Assembly: GCA_020081605.1 (NCBI GenBank)
Contig: JAHREC010000018.1
Coordinates: 6,262,001 to 6,326,000, forward strand
DNA from: Albifimbria verrucaria
Lineage: Eukaryota > Ascomycota > Sordariomycetes > Hypocreales > Stachybotryaceae
DNA length: 64,000 bases
Direction: 5' to 3'
The position numbers and the translations under genes are program-made. Each line of letters opens with the position of its first letter. The first letter of the stretch is position 1. Below the pieces are notes generated by a model. That model was not told where the DNA came from, did not search any database, and saw only the letters and a list, made by a program, of their open reading frames with translations. Of this stretch, positions 1-11,052 are shown piece by piece.

Positions 1-552
1 GCAATGTTTTTCATGGTGGTGGATCTCTTACCTTTCAAATCCCCTGTATCCGCAATGCCCTCCTCATACCCGTTAATTCGTCCACTCTCTGCTTCTACTG
101 CAATTCCCTTGTCTTGGCAGACTTTAGTCAAAGCCTTGGTCTTTGCCAAGTTTTCCTCGTGTTCGTAGTGACTCATATCAACCATAATGGAATCAAAAGG
201 ATAATTTGCTGCTACCTCAAGTATTTGAGATTCATCTTGAGCATGGTCCAGGTGCAAAGCTAGAGGAACAGTTGAGTTTTCGATCGCGCGTTTTGCCGCG
301 AATGCGAGGGTAGGCAGTTGTTTGACAGTGGCTGGGAAAAGCAGAATAAGCAGGGGGAGCGTTTGGCTTCTGCTGCTCGGACAAGAGCAGTCAGATGCTC
401 AATGTTGTAACTGTGTGCTGTACGTCAGCGCTGTGAGGTATAATTATGTTTTGAGCATGTCCAACCCACGCAATGCATGCTAGCACGCCGTATTTCCTCT
501 CCTTAGCATCTTGGAGTATGCTCAATGTACGGTTTGGTTGTTGCAACGGCAT
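1..552 (-). CDS. Class II fructose/tagatose-bisphosphate aldolase family protein, 5' part, frameshifted
   Basis: Two exons are visible. Exon 1 is 552-470 and starts at ATG 552. A 59-nt intron (469-411, GTGGGT donor, CTGAC branch) follows. Exon 2 is 410-32, and a second intron begins at 31 with GTAAGA, so the 3' part lies outside the window. The protein starts MPLQQPNRTLSIL and shows the zinc-ligand motif HLDHAQDE, then MVDMSHYEHEEN and VEAESGRINGYEEG. These are hallmarks of zinc-dependent class II ketose-bisphosphate aldolases, which cleave a ketose bisphosphate into DHAP and an aldehyde. The frame breaks in the G run 353-357: one base is missing, and restoring length there joins AEAKRSP to the LFPATVKQLPTLAFAAKRA frame. 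The fungal proteins of this class are cytosolic. The exact sugar substrate is not readable. Confidence 0.8.
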
Positions 553-1069
553 TTTCAGATTATTTGATTCTGTAATAGTATAATCGAAGGAACCATGGTC
601 TGCTTATCAAGTTACTCTATTTTCTTCCACCCCGGTAGCCAAGCGTTCTGGCAAGAGGCGCTAAGGGCCTAGCGGTGTCCTCGTCTCGAGGCCGTCTCGT
701 CTCGAGGGCCTCGACGCCACCGCGGGTCCCCGACACGGTCGCTTGGATTTTGGCTTTTCCGGGGTTTGGGTCTAACTATTGGAATATGTATTTTCGATCT
801 GGGGCAACCCGCATTCGCCCCATGGGGAACCATGACAGACAACGTCAAGATGCGAGGGCAATCTCGGTAGAGCGGAAGTAAGGAAGTTCTATAAGACATG
901 CCCAAATGGTAACTCCTCCTCGAGAACAATTTCCGTGGTTCTTAAGCAGCTCGCAGCGATCGAAGCCGTATCCAACTTGCCCGTCGCTGTTTGCCAAGTT
1001 GCCACCACCATTTTCAACAATTGAACTTCATCTACAATCGTGCCGTTGACGGAGATCTGCAAAGCAACA
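553..1069. promoter_or_regulatory. Divergent promoter region, aldolase / MFS permease
   Basis: Intergenic region between two genes read outwards. It holds a GC-rich patch around 674-740 with two XhoI-like CTCGAG palindromes. I see no further gene; the frames here are unconvincing. Confidence 0.4.
674..712. repeat. Short imperfect GTCTCGAG repeat
   Basis: The block contains GTCTCGAGGCC followed by GTCTCGTCTCGAGGGCC, two near copies centred on CTCGAG palindromes, in the shared promoter. It could be a regulator site or simply low-complexity GC sequence. Confidence 0.35.
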
Positions 1070-2754
1070 ATGGCAGATGTTCACAAAGGAAGCATGGAGC
1101 TTGCTCACGGCAAGGAACTTGAGAACAATTCCATTCCAGAGGACACGCTGGAGCGAAGCGCCAATAATATTACATGGACAGAGGAAGAGGAGAAGGCGCT
1201 TGTACGCAAGATCGACCTCTTCCTGCTCCCATGCATCTGGTTCATGTATCTTCTATCATACATGGATAGAACAAAGTGAGCAAACTATATCCTGTTCATG
1301 CGGCTCAACCGAGGACGATAAACTGACGATGCGATTCAAGTATCGGCAACGCCAAGATTGCAGGAATGACTGACGATCTCCAAATGACATCTGGAGAATA
1401 CAGCATCTCCTGGTAGTTTTCTTCAGTACGTCAAACCTTCGGAAAAATCGTCGCTTGCTAATACTCTTTTGCAGTTGGCTATGTTCTGTTCGAACCGCCG
1501 TCAAATATGATCCTTGTGCGAACTCGACCTTCTCTATATCTACCGGCCATCATGGCTGTCTGGGGTGTTTTGACATGCATTATGGCAGTTATCCATAAAT
1601 ATGAGCACTTGGTTATTCTTCGTGTCTTTGTCGGAATTGCCGAGTTGGTTAATCCCAGCCAAGCTATCGTGAATTGGTGCTAATATCATCATGTTACAGA
1701 TCCGGCTTTGCGCCAGGCATTCTTCTCATCATTTCTTCATGGTACAAACGCGGAGAACAATCGAGGAGATTTGCCGTATTTATGTCAGCAGCCATTCTCT
1801 CTGGTGCTTTTGGAGGTCTCCTTGCTGGAGCCATCACAGGAGGTTTAGAGGGCGCTCATGGCCTTCGCGGGTGGCGCTGGCTATTCATCGTCGAGGGCGT
1901 AGCCACGGTCGGCTGGGCAGGAATATCTTCGTTGATTCTTCTTGACTTTCCTGCAAACTCGAAGCGACTCACAGATCGGGAAAGAGATATTGCTATCGCC
2001 AGGTTGTCTATGGACAATGTGACGGTCCGCGACGAAAACCACAAGATTGGAAAACGAGTATCTTTCATTCTCGCTTTCAAGGACTGGAGAACCATTGGCT
2101 TCATTCTGGGATACATGGTAATTTTATCGTTGTTTAGTTTCCTACTATTGCTAACTTTCCTTGCGCAGGTGATTGTCGGATCTTCAACCCTATCCTACTT
2201 CTATCCCACTCTTGTTAACGGCCTGGGATTTACAAGTACTGTTCAGGCACAGTACATGACCGTATGCTTGCCAGAATTTCTTAAATAAAACCAAGCTAAC
2301 TTCCAGATCATAGGTTCCGATTTACGCATTCGCCTTTGTATGCACAGTTGTGACTGGCTATGTTGGTGACAAAGTCCCACAATGGCGAGGTATCATTATT
2401 GCATGCTGGCTCAGCTTCTCAATGGTTACATCGATTATCGTATGTGCGGTATATAATTTTACGGCACGATACGTCCTATTGGTTCTCATGGCCGCTGGCC
2501 TTTGGGCGTCAAATGCCATGTCATTATCATTTGCGTCGTCTTGCTTTGCTACGATGGATCCAGAAGTCCGGGCAATCGCATTGGCGCTCATGAACGGTAT
2601 GGGAAATCTTGCTCAGATATATGGTGCTTACCTATTCCCATCTGACGACAAGCCGAAATATCTCATGGGGTTCGGAGTTATATCTGGCATGCTTGGATTT
2701 GGCGTTTGTGTGTATACTACCATGTTTTTCTTAGCGCGGAAGTGGCTGAAGTGA
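1070..2754 (+). CDS. MFS permease, allantoate/nicotinate (Dal5/Tna1) type, frameshifted
   Basis: Six exons: 1070-1275, 1341-1425, 1475-1643, 1700-2117, 2169-2261 and 2314-2754. The introns are 49-65 nt with GT-AG ends, and intron 2 has a TGCTAAT branch. The ATG at 1070 is the first in a good context (CAACAATGGC). The N-terminus is acidic and cytosolic, and the first helix runs into SYMDRTNIGNAK, the classic helix-1 signature of the anion:cation symporter (ACS) MFS family. Later come GYVLFEPPSN, SGFAPGILLIISSWYKRGEQ and GWRWLFIVEG. The family imports organic anions such as allantoate, nicotinate or pantothenate at the plasma membrane. In exon 2 one C is missing at about 1409-1410, giving an early TAG before the VVFF helix. 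All other junctions stay in frame. The substrate is not predictable. Confidence 0.88.
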
Positions 2755-3057
2755 AGGTCTCTGAGGATGAAAGATATGTATACTTAATTGAACTATATCA
2801 ATTCATGTTGAATCAACTTTCTACTTATTTCTGTACAGCCAGCTTCCCAGTTAAGCATCGTTCTGAGACAGCACGTGAGCACTATTAGTTCACTTGGTCA
2901 CTCATTGGGCATGATTTGTCATAAAGACACAACTTATAGATTCATCGAGGTCATAAAAAGCACCTGTAAGTCCCTCTTCTATGTAGAAAATGTTTATCAC
3001 TGCTTGCAAATATGTGTCTGTCCTGACGCTCCTTAAAACTGGTTCTATCTTCTGCTC
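2755..3057. other. Convergent 3' flanks
   Basis: About 300 bp between the ends of the MFS permease and the protease on the opposite strand. It is AT-rich. No gene seen. Confidence 0.5.
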
Positions 3058-4277
3058 TTACAGAGCCTTAGCTGCCCAGCCCACACGTTGGTTGCCTCCA
3101 TCAAACACCACAAATCCAGCCTTGAGAGCAATATCACCAAAGATGTTGATACCAATACCAGCGCTGGACTGAATTCCACCGAAGCAGGTTGAAGAGCCTT
3201 CGGTCAAAGGAGCATAGTTGATGAACTTGCCAGGGATAGTGAAACGAGAAGAGCCAACACCGAAGCTGAAGCTAGGGAGTGTGGCGCTGCAGGGAAGATG
3301 TATCCACCCTCTGAGTTGCTGTTCTGAGCACCAGAGACTTGCGCATAGTAAGCGCGAACAATAGTGGCAGGGAGCAGGAGCAGGGTGGTGCCGGTATCAG
3401 CAATGCCATCAATGACAGTGGTAGACAGAGCGGCGGAACCGACAGCGTATCCCTTGGCATTGAACTCCCAGAAACCTTGGGAGGGGTTAACACTGGCATA
3501 GGCAATAGTGCCAGTGTAGGCGGTCTGGTCGATGTAGCCGAAGTTGTATTTTCCAGGAGCATTGTACTTGAGGTCAACAGTGAAGAGAGGCGAGGGAAGC
3601 TTGCTCTTCGCGGTATCGAAGAAAGTAGTCTGCTGGCGAGGCGACACGGTGTTGATGGAGCTGAATGCGAGACCCAAGAGTCCGTCAAGGTTACCCTCGC
3701 TGGTGAAGGAACTGGAGACGGTTTGTGCGGACTCTACAGCTTGAGCAGTGACGCTAAGGCCTCCAACAGTGACCTTGTCGGTGTAGACGTCACCGGAGGA
3801 TGAGCTACCGTCACCATATGAAATGGACCAAGAGTATCCAGAGAGCTTCTTGGCAGTGGTGCTCTTTGTAGGGTTGTAGAGAGCTTGACCGTTGACCTGG
3901 TTTCGAGAAGTCTCAGTGCTGAAAACCCACAAGTCGGATGAACCAGTATCAAAGTCGAGGTTGAGAGTCTGCGCAGGAGTTCCAATCTGAACAGGAGTCA
4001 GATACTCGCTGTCATACTGCTCGGGCACAGCAGTAGCACTGCCAGTATCACGGCGGGTATTCCTGAGGCGGTCGACAGCCTCCTGGAGCGAATCCGGAAC
4101 TGGGACGTTGTACTTGTTGTAGGCTTTGGCCAAGGCGAGAGGGCCGTTTCGGACGAAGTGAGGGTTTCGGACCTGCTCAACGGCGTAGTGCTTGTCCTCG
4201 ATGTTGGCGGGAGCTCCTGTCGCGATGCTAGCGAAAGTCAGGGCAGCGCAAAGCCAGGCGTTGAGTGAAGGACCCAT
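3058..4277 (-). CDS. Secreted aspartic protease (penicillopepsin/aspergillopepsin type), frameshifted near C-terminus
   Basis: Intronless gene of about 406 codons, the usual length for fungal pepsins. The chosen ATG at 4277 begins a signal peptide (MGPSLNAWLCAALTFASIATG). A propeptide of about 70 residues follows, with a dibasic RNTRR site before the mature enzyme. Both catalytic aspartates are visible, in DTGSSDLWV and in DGIADTGTT, and the flap tyrosine lies in SYGDGSSSSGDVY. The enzyme is an endopeptidase active at acidic pH outside the cell (MEROPS A1 family knowledge). The frame slips at 3291, where one T is missing in the coding sense. Downstream the expected tail resumes (INIFGDIALKAGFVVFDGG, then NQRVGWAAKAL) and stops at 3058. 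Without the slip, the A1 C-terminal lobe would be lost. Confidence 0.9.
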
Positions 4278-5805
4278 GATGAATGTATTGTCGAGAATAA
4301 TCACGATATCGAGGAGGAAAGTCGATTTCAAGATGATCTTCACTTAAGACCTGTTTGAGTACAATGTCTGCAGCGCTGAAGATGTCCATGAGATGCGAAT
4401 CGCGAAGCTTCTTATAGATGTCGCCTTTGGCTAAGACCTCGTACAGAGATAGGAACTCGACCGTCAAAACGGCCATTCTATCGTCAACCACACTAAAAGT
4501 GAGCCTTTCTGAAGTTTCGGCATTCAAGATCCGGACCACCTGCCAAGACAAGCCTCCTTCAACTTAGAAGCGGCTTCCAAACCTCATACAAGACAACAAT
4601 AGGAGTTATTTGACGTGATACTGATGGAGGGTCCCCGTGCCGAGAATGCCTGTTGCCTTCCGTTCTTGGCATGGCATCGGCAGCTGAGCCGCCAGCCAGC
4701 CCACCTCGCTGACACGGCGGTCATTTGTTATGCCAGGCCGATACCACAAATTCCCGGAATCGAGTTGCTCGGCACACATGTCAAATCCATGCGCTTCGTG
4801 ATCCTATGCACCTGCCAAGAAAGTAATAGCATGCTCTATTTGAACCAATCAGAGTCCAAAGCCCACATGGCTCCTAAAATGACACAGACCAAGCTTTTGT
4901 TTCGAGATCTGCTGCGTGATATTGGGCCGGGAACTCGGCACCGTCTTTGGCACTAGACTCGATATAGTGCTCACCACCGCGTAGCTCCTATTTCGAGACC
5001 TTCAGCCGAGGGACATGTCTTATCTAATCTTCTACTCGTCACCTGATGATCACTTCCAGGCATGAATTGTTTGCCATTGATCATTTGGGTTCTTGAAATA
5101 TAGGAACTAGATAACTTAATGGGGAGAGTAGATGAATGGGCAGTGCAACCCTCGAATGATGCTTTGGCATGGCATCCATACGTACCAGAACAATCATTTT
5201 CTTCACAAATGATAGACTTCTACAAGACATCCAACTCAGAGTTGGACAACGTATATTTGGAACTCAGTTATTGCGACTACAAATTATTCTAGCGAACATG
5301 GTATTATTTCAGACCGCAATAAGTCAAGACTTAAACCCATAGTTATCCGCGACTCATGGATACAAAGCAGCTCAGGGTTGTTGTACCGCCCCAACAAATT
5401 TACGTTTCCGCCTGACGATATGTCCATCCCTTGTACACATTGGTCAGGGTTTATTGAAGAACTAGATGCTCTCTTACTCTTTACAGATTACTTACCAGCA
5501 AATTCGTTGTTTCTGGGGCCACACTTCGATGCGGGTGTTACTAAAGCCTCCTGTATTTACGCATACTGCTGATTATCTGGTCACATTAACATAGCTCAAG
5601 ACCAAATGGATATCTCAGTAAGGTGGTCACGTCATGATCTTTATGTTTTACTAAAAATAGAAAAATGCTACAAAAACACTGCCTCGTCTGTTATTAACGA
5701 GCCCTGGCATGGCACGAGATACAATTGAAGCGAAGACTAGCCACGTAAATTTGAGCTAGTATTTCTCAGTTCATTTCGCAAAATTTCAAACTTTCATTTT
5801 TTATG
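4278..5805. other. Intergenic region, no supported gene
   Basis: About 1.5 kb between two minus-strand genes. It contains the protease promoter. A 107-codon minus frame at 4228-4551 overlaps the protease out of frame and has no recognisable homology. Short plus frames at 4615-4956 and 5378-5572 are also unsupported. Confidence 0.4.
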
Positions 5806-6391
5806 CTATGGAATCTGGAGAAGGCTCCCCGACCATAGGCAGATGCCACCACAATCAGCACCACCATTCCTAGGGTCACAGGAATCGTTTGGTGCATCGT
5901 AACATCCAAATCCAGTTGGACATCTAAAGCCCGCAAATCCCCACAAAATTTGGCGTTTTTAGGAATGCAGATTCTTGATGTCTTAACAAAGGCATTTATC
6001 GGAACGCGTGGATCATTCGCACAGTACGAATCTTCAGAACACCGGGGTCCTTGATACCAAGTATGCTGCAAGTTGGATAGCTTTTCGTCGGTTCTATGGG
6101 GGTTGGAGAAGAGGATGGCAGCTGAGAGGGTGAAGTAGCTTGTGGCAAGCTGGTTGGCCCTGTAGGAAGTGAGAGAGTGACCGTAGGTAGAGGTAAGTGA
6201 ATTGGCCAAAATACGCAGAGACCAAGACAAAGGTCGATGTTTGCGCAAAGAGGATTTGTGGGAACGCAAAGAAATCCTGCAGGGCACGAAGCAATCTTGA
6301 GTCCGCATGGCCGTCCAAAAGTATTAGGGGCTGCAGAGGTGAGTCCAGCTAGACTCAAAGCCCAAATAGGGATCAGGGATTTGATCTTCAT
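5806..6391 (-). CDS. Small cysteine-rich secreted protein with three Cys-x(n)-Cys repeats, frameshifted
   Basis: The ATG at 6391 opens a clear signal peptide (MKIKSLIPIWALSLAGLTSAAP). The mature chain has an N-terminal cysteine module (RPCGLKIASCPAGFLC), a Ser/Thr/Pro-rich linker, a second module, and a C-terminal module of the form FCGGFAGFRCPTGFGC followed by GGADCGGIC. Each module is of the CGG-x-AG-x-C-P-x-GF-x-C kind found in fungal secreted proteins of unknown function. Two single-base deletions split the frame, in the C/G runs 6044-6047 and 5939-5942. Bridging both gives one continuous protein of about 195 residues. No enzymatic motif is seen. It could be a cell-wall protein or an effector-like protein. 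Confidence 0.7.
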
Positions 6392-7708
6392 ATTTCCAAG
6401 TAATGAAACGTTCTGTGTAGTAGCTTTACGTCGCGATGTTAACCGGCAGTGCTGGCTGACATACTAAATTGTCCGAAATTTTGATGCGGCATCTGCCAGC
6501 TTTTATGTTGTAGTTGAACCGAGCTTGTCTCATCTTATCGCTCGTCACTGACACTTGGTTCATTCCAAACATGTTATGGTGTAACGATTCTGAGTGGTCA
6601 CTTCTTAGAAGTCTTGTGTGATGTCTTGGAACCATGCTCAGCTGAGGTCCGGGATGAGACAAAAATTGATTCAGCAGCTAAGATGATACCAACTTCAAAG
6701 AGTGTTTCGATCAACTTGAATATAAGCTTATCAGAGGAGTTTTATGAGACTAAAATTGATATTTCGCCAATTGAAAGCTTATTCAATGTTTAATACTCGT
6801 CATTATTTTTAATTGTACGAAATTGTACCATCTGTTGGGGCCAGAATCGTTATCTCAATCAAACAACTGCAACAATCGTGGCACAGGATGTTCGAGATAA
6901 AATATTCAGACATAAAAATTGAAGGGAATTTGTTGTTTCATTAAAGACAAGTGAACCCTGTTGTCGTTCTATAAAGATCGAATGATCTTCGGACCAACCG
7001 TGGGTCTAGGGTAGGCATGAAGCAAAACAGCCCGGCCATTCATTCCCAACACAATGAGGTTTAGATAAATATGAAAAGATTGTTATTATAAGATATCTAG
7101 TTATTAGTAAACCCCTTGTGCTTGAAACACTAAAATGCCTAAAATACCGAAATGCCTGAAAACCCCGCCATTCACGTAATTCCCGCCATTTGAGCGAGTC
7201 GCTGAGGCATCACAATACCCGCAGTATCCGTAGCGTAGGCAACCTCAAACTTTTGCCGATGTTGACGTCGCCCTTGCGCCATTTTCAGCGAGGCAAAAAG
7301 CTTGGAAGTTGCCACAAAGTGCTCTTAGCCACCGGTCAGGCCGAATCATGACGCAGCGGCCGTCGTTCCAAAGAGTTTCGAGATACTTAATGTGAGGTAT
7401 ATGTTTATTAATCATTACAACACGGTGGCATGCTACCTCTAGCTCCCGTTAACATTTGAACAAACCCTCCGAGACTCTAATTGAACAAACCTTCCGAGAT
7501 TCTAATTGAACAAACCTTCCGCGATTCTAATTGAAGTAATCTCCGATTATTAATCTGCAATGATTGCTCAAAGGCAAGGTGAGCCACTACATAAAATGCC
7601 ACATGTAAACACACAAGCAAAAACAATTTCAGTATCATTACTCAATTATATATACATCACACATCATCCTAGTTATTTCCAATCTTACGGAGATCTCTAA
7701 TAAGCAAC
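6392..7708. other. AT-rich intergenic region with tandem repeat
   Basis: Shared upstream region of the cysteine-rich protein and the NmrA gene. Around 7130-7200 it has loosely repeated AAATGCCT/AAATACCG and CCCGCCATT words, then the 25-bp tandem array at 7456. No gene seen. Confidence 0.45.
7456..7553. repeat. 25-bp tandem repeat, three copies plus a decayed fourth
   Basis: The unit begins TTGAACAAACCTTCCGAGA and ends TTCTAA. Copies lie at 7456-7480, 7481-7505 and 7506-7530 with one to three mismatches, and a degraded copy runs to 7553. It ends about 155 bp before the NmrA start codon, so it may carry repeated regulator sites. Confidence 0.85.
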
Positions 7709-8864
7709 ATGTCAGACCAAAAACTGATTCTCGTCATCGGAGGAACTGGTGCTCAGGGCAGTCCTGTTGTCCAAGGTATGCATTTCGGCCGTGGATTTCA
7801 ATGGAACTTCTCTAACCACGACTGCTAGCACTATCCGAAAGTGGTCGCTATAGTGTCAGAGTTTTGACTCGAAATATTAACTCCGAGAGGGCCAAGAAAC
7901 TAGCCGAGTTAAGAAACGTGACGCTCATGCAAGGCTCCCAAGATAGCCAAAAGGATCTTCATGCTGCTTTTACGGGAGTATATGGTGCCTGGGTTAATCT
8001 AGACGGCTTCACATTAGGCGAGAAGAGCGAGCTCTTCTATGGAGTTCGAGCATATGAGATTGCAAGGCACCATGGCGTTAAGCATTATATCTTCGCGAAT
8101 GCCGATTATGCTTTTCGAAAGGCAGGCTGGGATGATCGCTATCATTGGGGCCACAATGATGCTAAAGGGCGTGTTGCAGATCTCATCTTGAGCCATGGCC
8201 AAGCTAGCATGAAAACTACGACTTTGACCTCGGGACCGTACATGGATATGCTCTTCGATGGAATGTTTGTGCCTGAGGAACAGGCCGACGGATCGTTCGT
8301 CTGGGAAAACCCGGCGGGTAAGTGCTCCTAAGTCCACTACTAATAATATTTGTTATAAATCATAAACTGATTACCGATTTTGTAGGGGACGGTAAGATTC
8401 CACTTATCGCTCTTGAGGATATTGGAATCTATAGCCTATGGATACTTGACAACCCTCACAATCTGCCGGCCTTGATCTTGAGGTAGCGACAGATCAAGTG
8501 AGCTTTGCTGAGATTGCTGCTACATTCACTAAAGTTACTGGAAAGAAGGGTATACATAAGCGTGTGCCTTTCGAGGTTTACCTGCCAAAAGCCGAGCCTT
8601 ACCCAGGAGCTTATGCAAATTGGGCAGTGGTGAAGCCGGACCAGCCTCGTGATGAGTCCTTCATGACCTGGCGCGAGAATTTTACAGCCTGGTGGCGCTA
8701 CTGGGGCGAGGGAAAGGAGCGACTCGCGATATGGCTCTTCTTGACCGTATCCATAGTACTCGCATCCCGAACTTGGAAGCGTGGATGAGGGCAAAAAGTA
8801 TGATGGACAACCCAGATCTGTATTAAAGAATGTTCAAGATCTTAAGAGCGGCCTTGCTGGCTAG
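7709..8864 (+). CDS. NmrA-like family NAD(P)-binding protein, frameshifted
   Basis: Three exons: 7709-7775, 7829-about 8318 and from about 8385 on. It starts MSDQKLILVIGGTGAQGSPVV, an NAD(P)-binding Rossmann GxxGxxG motif. Typical NmrA/HSCARG features follow: a VRVLTRN second strand, YGAWVNLDGF, HYIFANADYA, SGPYMDMLF, then a domain ending in TRDMALLDRIH and PNLEAWMR. Members are atypical short-chain dehydrogenases that act as redox sensors or as regulators of nitrogen and secondary metabolism. Exon 3 carries three single-base deletions (near 8462, 8719 and in the A run 8793-8797). Bridged, it ends at TAG 8862-8864 after LKSGLAG. Neighbours are a 25-bp repeat array upstream and an esterase downstream. 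Confidence 0.82.
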
Positions 8865-9496
8865 GTCCCAGCTTGCAGCAAATGGTGTCTAGGGATATTA
8901 TGGAATTAATCAGATTCCTCTACGGGTTCATCATAATATGTAAGGCTGTACTAGTAGTATGGCTATTGAGATTGAGAAATAGTGGCTCAAAGGATGATTT
9001 TGAGAAGTGCCGCAATAAACTATATGGTCTAGAATATCAGCACGTAGTATCACTATATCACCTCTTTGTGCCTATTCAGTAGGTATCTTCCAGGTGAGGA
9101 ACAACCTGAATATCGTAGTAAAATTGTGGTGGACTCTGTCTTGTTGCCGCTGCAATTTGTGGGGACAGGAACTCATGGTATTCGCTCAATAATAACATGC
9201 GATTAGTAAAAGAATTGTATTATAACCCAGGCATCTATGTCCTACAATAGATAATTAAATCGCGGGTCCTCTACAGCCCGTTTGACCGCTCAAAGTATCC
9301 CATGCTTTGACTGTCTTTGCTGCATGCTATGTAGGGTAAACTGCACACCGGCTAAGTGAATAAGGGGTCGCTCCACTCCTACCTATATTGCCTAAATGCA
9401 GATGGAACTGCATCGTCTCTTTGCAAACGTGGAAGTTTCGGCTGCTGCAAGCAATTGTTGTGTCTTATTTTGGTATAAGGGAATTGATTCTACTTC
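8865..9496. other. Intergenic, esterase promoter
   Basis: About 630 bp between two plus-strand genes. No gene seen. Confidence 0.45.
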
Positions 9497-10608
9497 ATGT
9501 CTGACTTCTCACAGTATGATGGTGGCAAGGAGGAGTGGCGGGCAGTTCTAGCAACTGCACCGCCCCTAGATGCTCCTCCTTTTACGAGACCAGTCGAGCG
9601 AAGGGAATTTTTCAATAAGCTTGCAGAGGCTGGCAGTGCTGCTGCCATGAGTGAATTAACTCACAAGATTCAAATACGTAGCTTTACCCTCTCAGCCCGC
9701 GATGGAACACCACTCGACGGTAGAAGCTACCGACCTATCATCCTTGGTAATGAGCCTCTTCCAGTTTTCTATTACATCCATGGAGGTGGCTTCCTCACTG
9801 GCACCCTGGATGTGGATGATGCCACCTGCACTGGGTTTGCGCTTAGTGCCAATGTCGTAGTGGTGCATATTAATTACCGTCACACGCCTGAATTCACATA
9901 TCCAACAGCGTGGAACGATACGGAGGACGGCTTTACATGGCTCCACGAGCACATGGACATTGTAGGAGGTATTCCAGAAAGCGTAGTTGTTGGCGGAATA
10001 TCGGCTGGAGCACAGCTTGCAGCTTCTCTAGTCCTCCAGAAATGGCTGGGAAATGTCGCACGGGATGCACCTCCAATTGCTGGCCAAGTCCTTATGGTGC
10101 CTCTTCTGGCACACCCTGAAACACGCCTGCTTCAACTAGCAAGCTGCAAGACTAAACGCATCACATCATACGAATCAAACAAGCACGCTGATATGCTGCC
10201 ATTAGCGGAACTGCGTATCCTCTTCGAACTGCTCAACCTAACCAATCCTGACCCAAGGGACTTAAGAGTCAACATTGTCAAGGCGACGCCGGATGAGGTG
10301 AAAGGGCTTCCTCCTACAACTATCGCAGTATCTGGCTTGGATGTTTTGAGAGACGAAGGGCTTGAGTACGGGAAGCTACTTGCGGAAGCTGGGTAGGTCA
10401 CTTTCAGATACATATTAAGAGAAGCTAACCAAGGACCTGCAGGGTTCCAACAAAGACCCATGTGTTCAGAGGGATGCCTCATTTCTTCAGAGGGTTCGGC
10501 GACAAGTTGAAACAGTCAAGGCAATGGGATGCGATAATCGAGCATGGAATCAAATGGCCTCTTACAAACCCATCCGCCACCGAAGGATTCACTATCCAAG
10601 AATACTGA
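9497..10608 (+). CDS. Alpha/beta-hydrolase fold-3 esterase (HSL / arylacetamide-deacetylase type)
   Basis: Two exons, 9497-10392 and 10443-10608, separated by a 50-nt intron (GTAGGT donor, CTAAC branch). About 353 residues, intact. The oxyanion-hole motif is HGGGF (near residue 98), the nucleophile elbow is GISAG, the catalytic acid lies in SGLDVLRDEG, and the catalytic His lies in HVFRGMPHFF just after the intron. This is the hormone-sensitive-lipase-like family, which hydrolyses short acyl or carboxyl esters. No signal peptide is evident, so it is probably intracellular. Between the NmrA gene and the tyrosinase it could act on a small metabolite. It is one of the few genes in the window without a frameshift. 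Confidence 0.9.
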
Positions 10609-11052
10609 AATAGAGGTGTGAGGCAGGCTTGCCATTTTCAATAGTGCTTACGGCTGATATCTAGAAATGGGGACGTGCTTGAAATGCGCGTCAATGACTA
10701 GTAATGGACGTATCAGCGTAGTTCAGGTCAGCCACATGTCACGGACCCGAGTAAGGAATTGGCGCATGGCCAGTGAACCAAGTGTTACAACTCGCTACAG
10801 TGATGCTTTGTCCTTGTGCATGATTCTTCATACAGGGTTATACCCACGAGTATCCAATGTAGGCATACATGATGACGAGTTGAACTGGGAACTAAATTTC
10901 AATTTGAAGTACCGATTCCATGTTCTAGCTTATGCTGCTCTGTACATGAGAATATAAATAATTTACCAGGGAATCTGGGGTACCAAATTGCTGCCTGGGA
11001 TCTCCTGGTTGATATTGGCAACGCCGAGCTATCCATAACATTCAACATATTG
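10609..11052. other. Convergent intergenic region
   Basis: About 440 bp between the 3' ends of the esterase and the tyrosinase. An unsupported 96-codon plus frame lies at 10667-10957. Confidence 0.4.

Noticed and set aside
3339..3803. 154-codon plus frame
   Set aside because: Opposite-strand shadow of the protease.
4228..4551. 107-codon minus frame upstream of the aspartic protease
   Set aside because: It overlaps the protease out of frame at its 3' end, and no family or intron supports it.
4615..4956. 113-codon plus frame
   Set aside because: No signal, domain or codon pattern; overlaps nothing but shows no homology I recognise.
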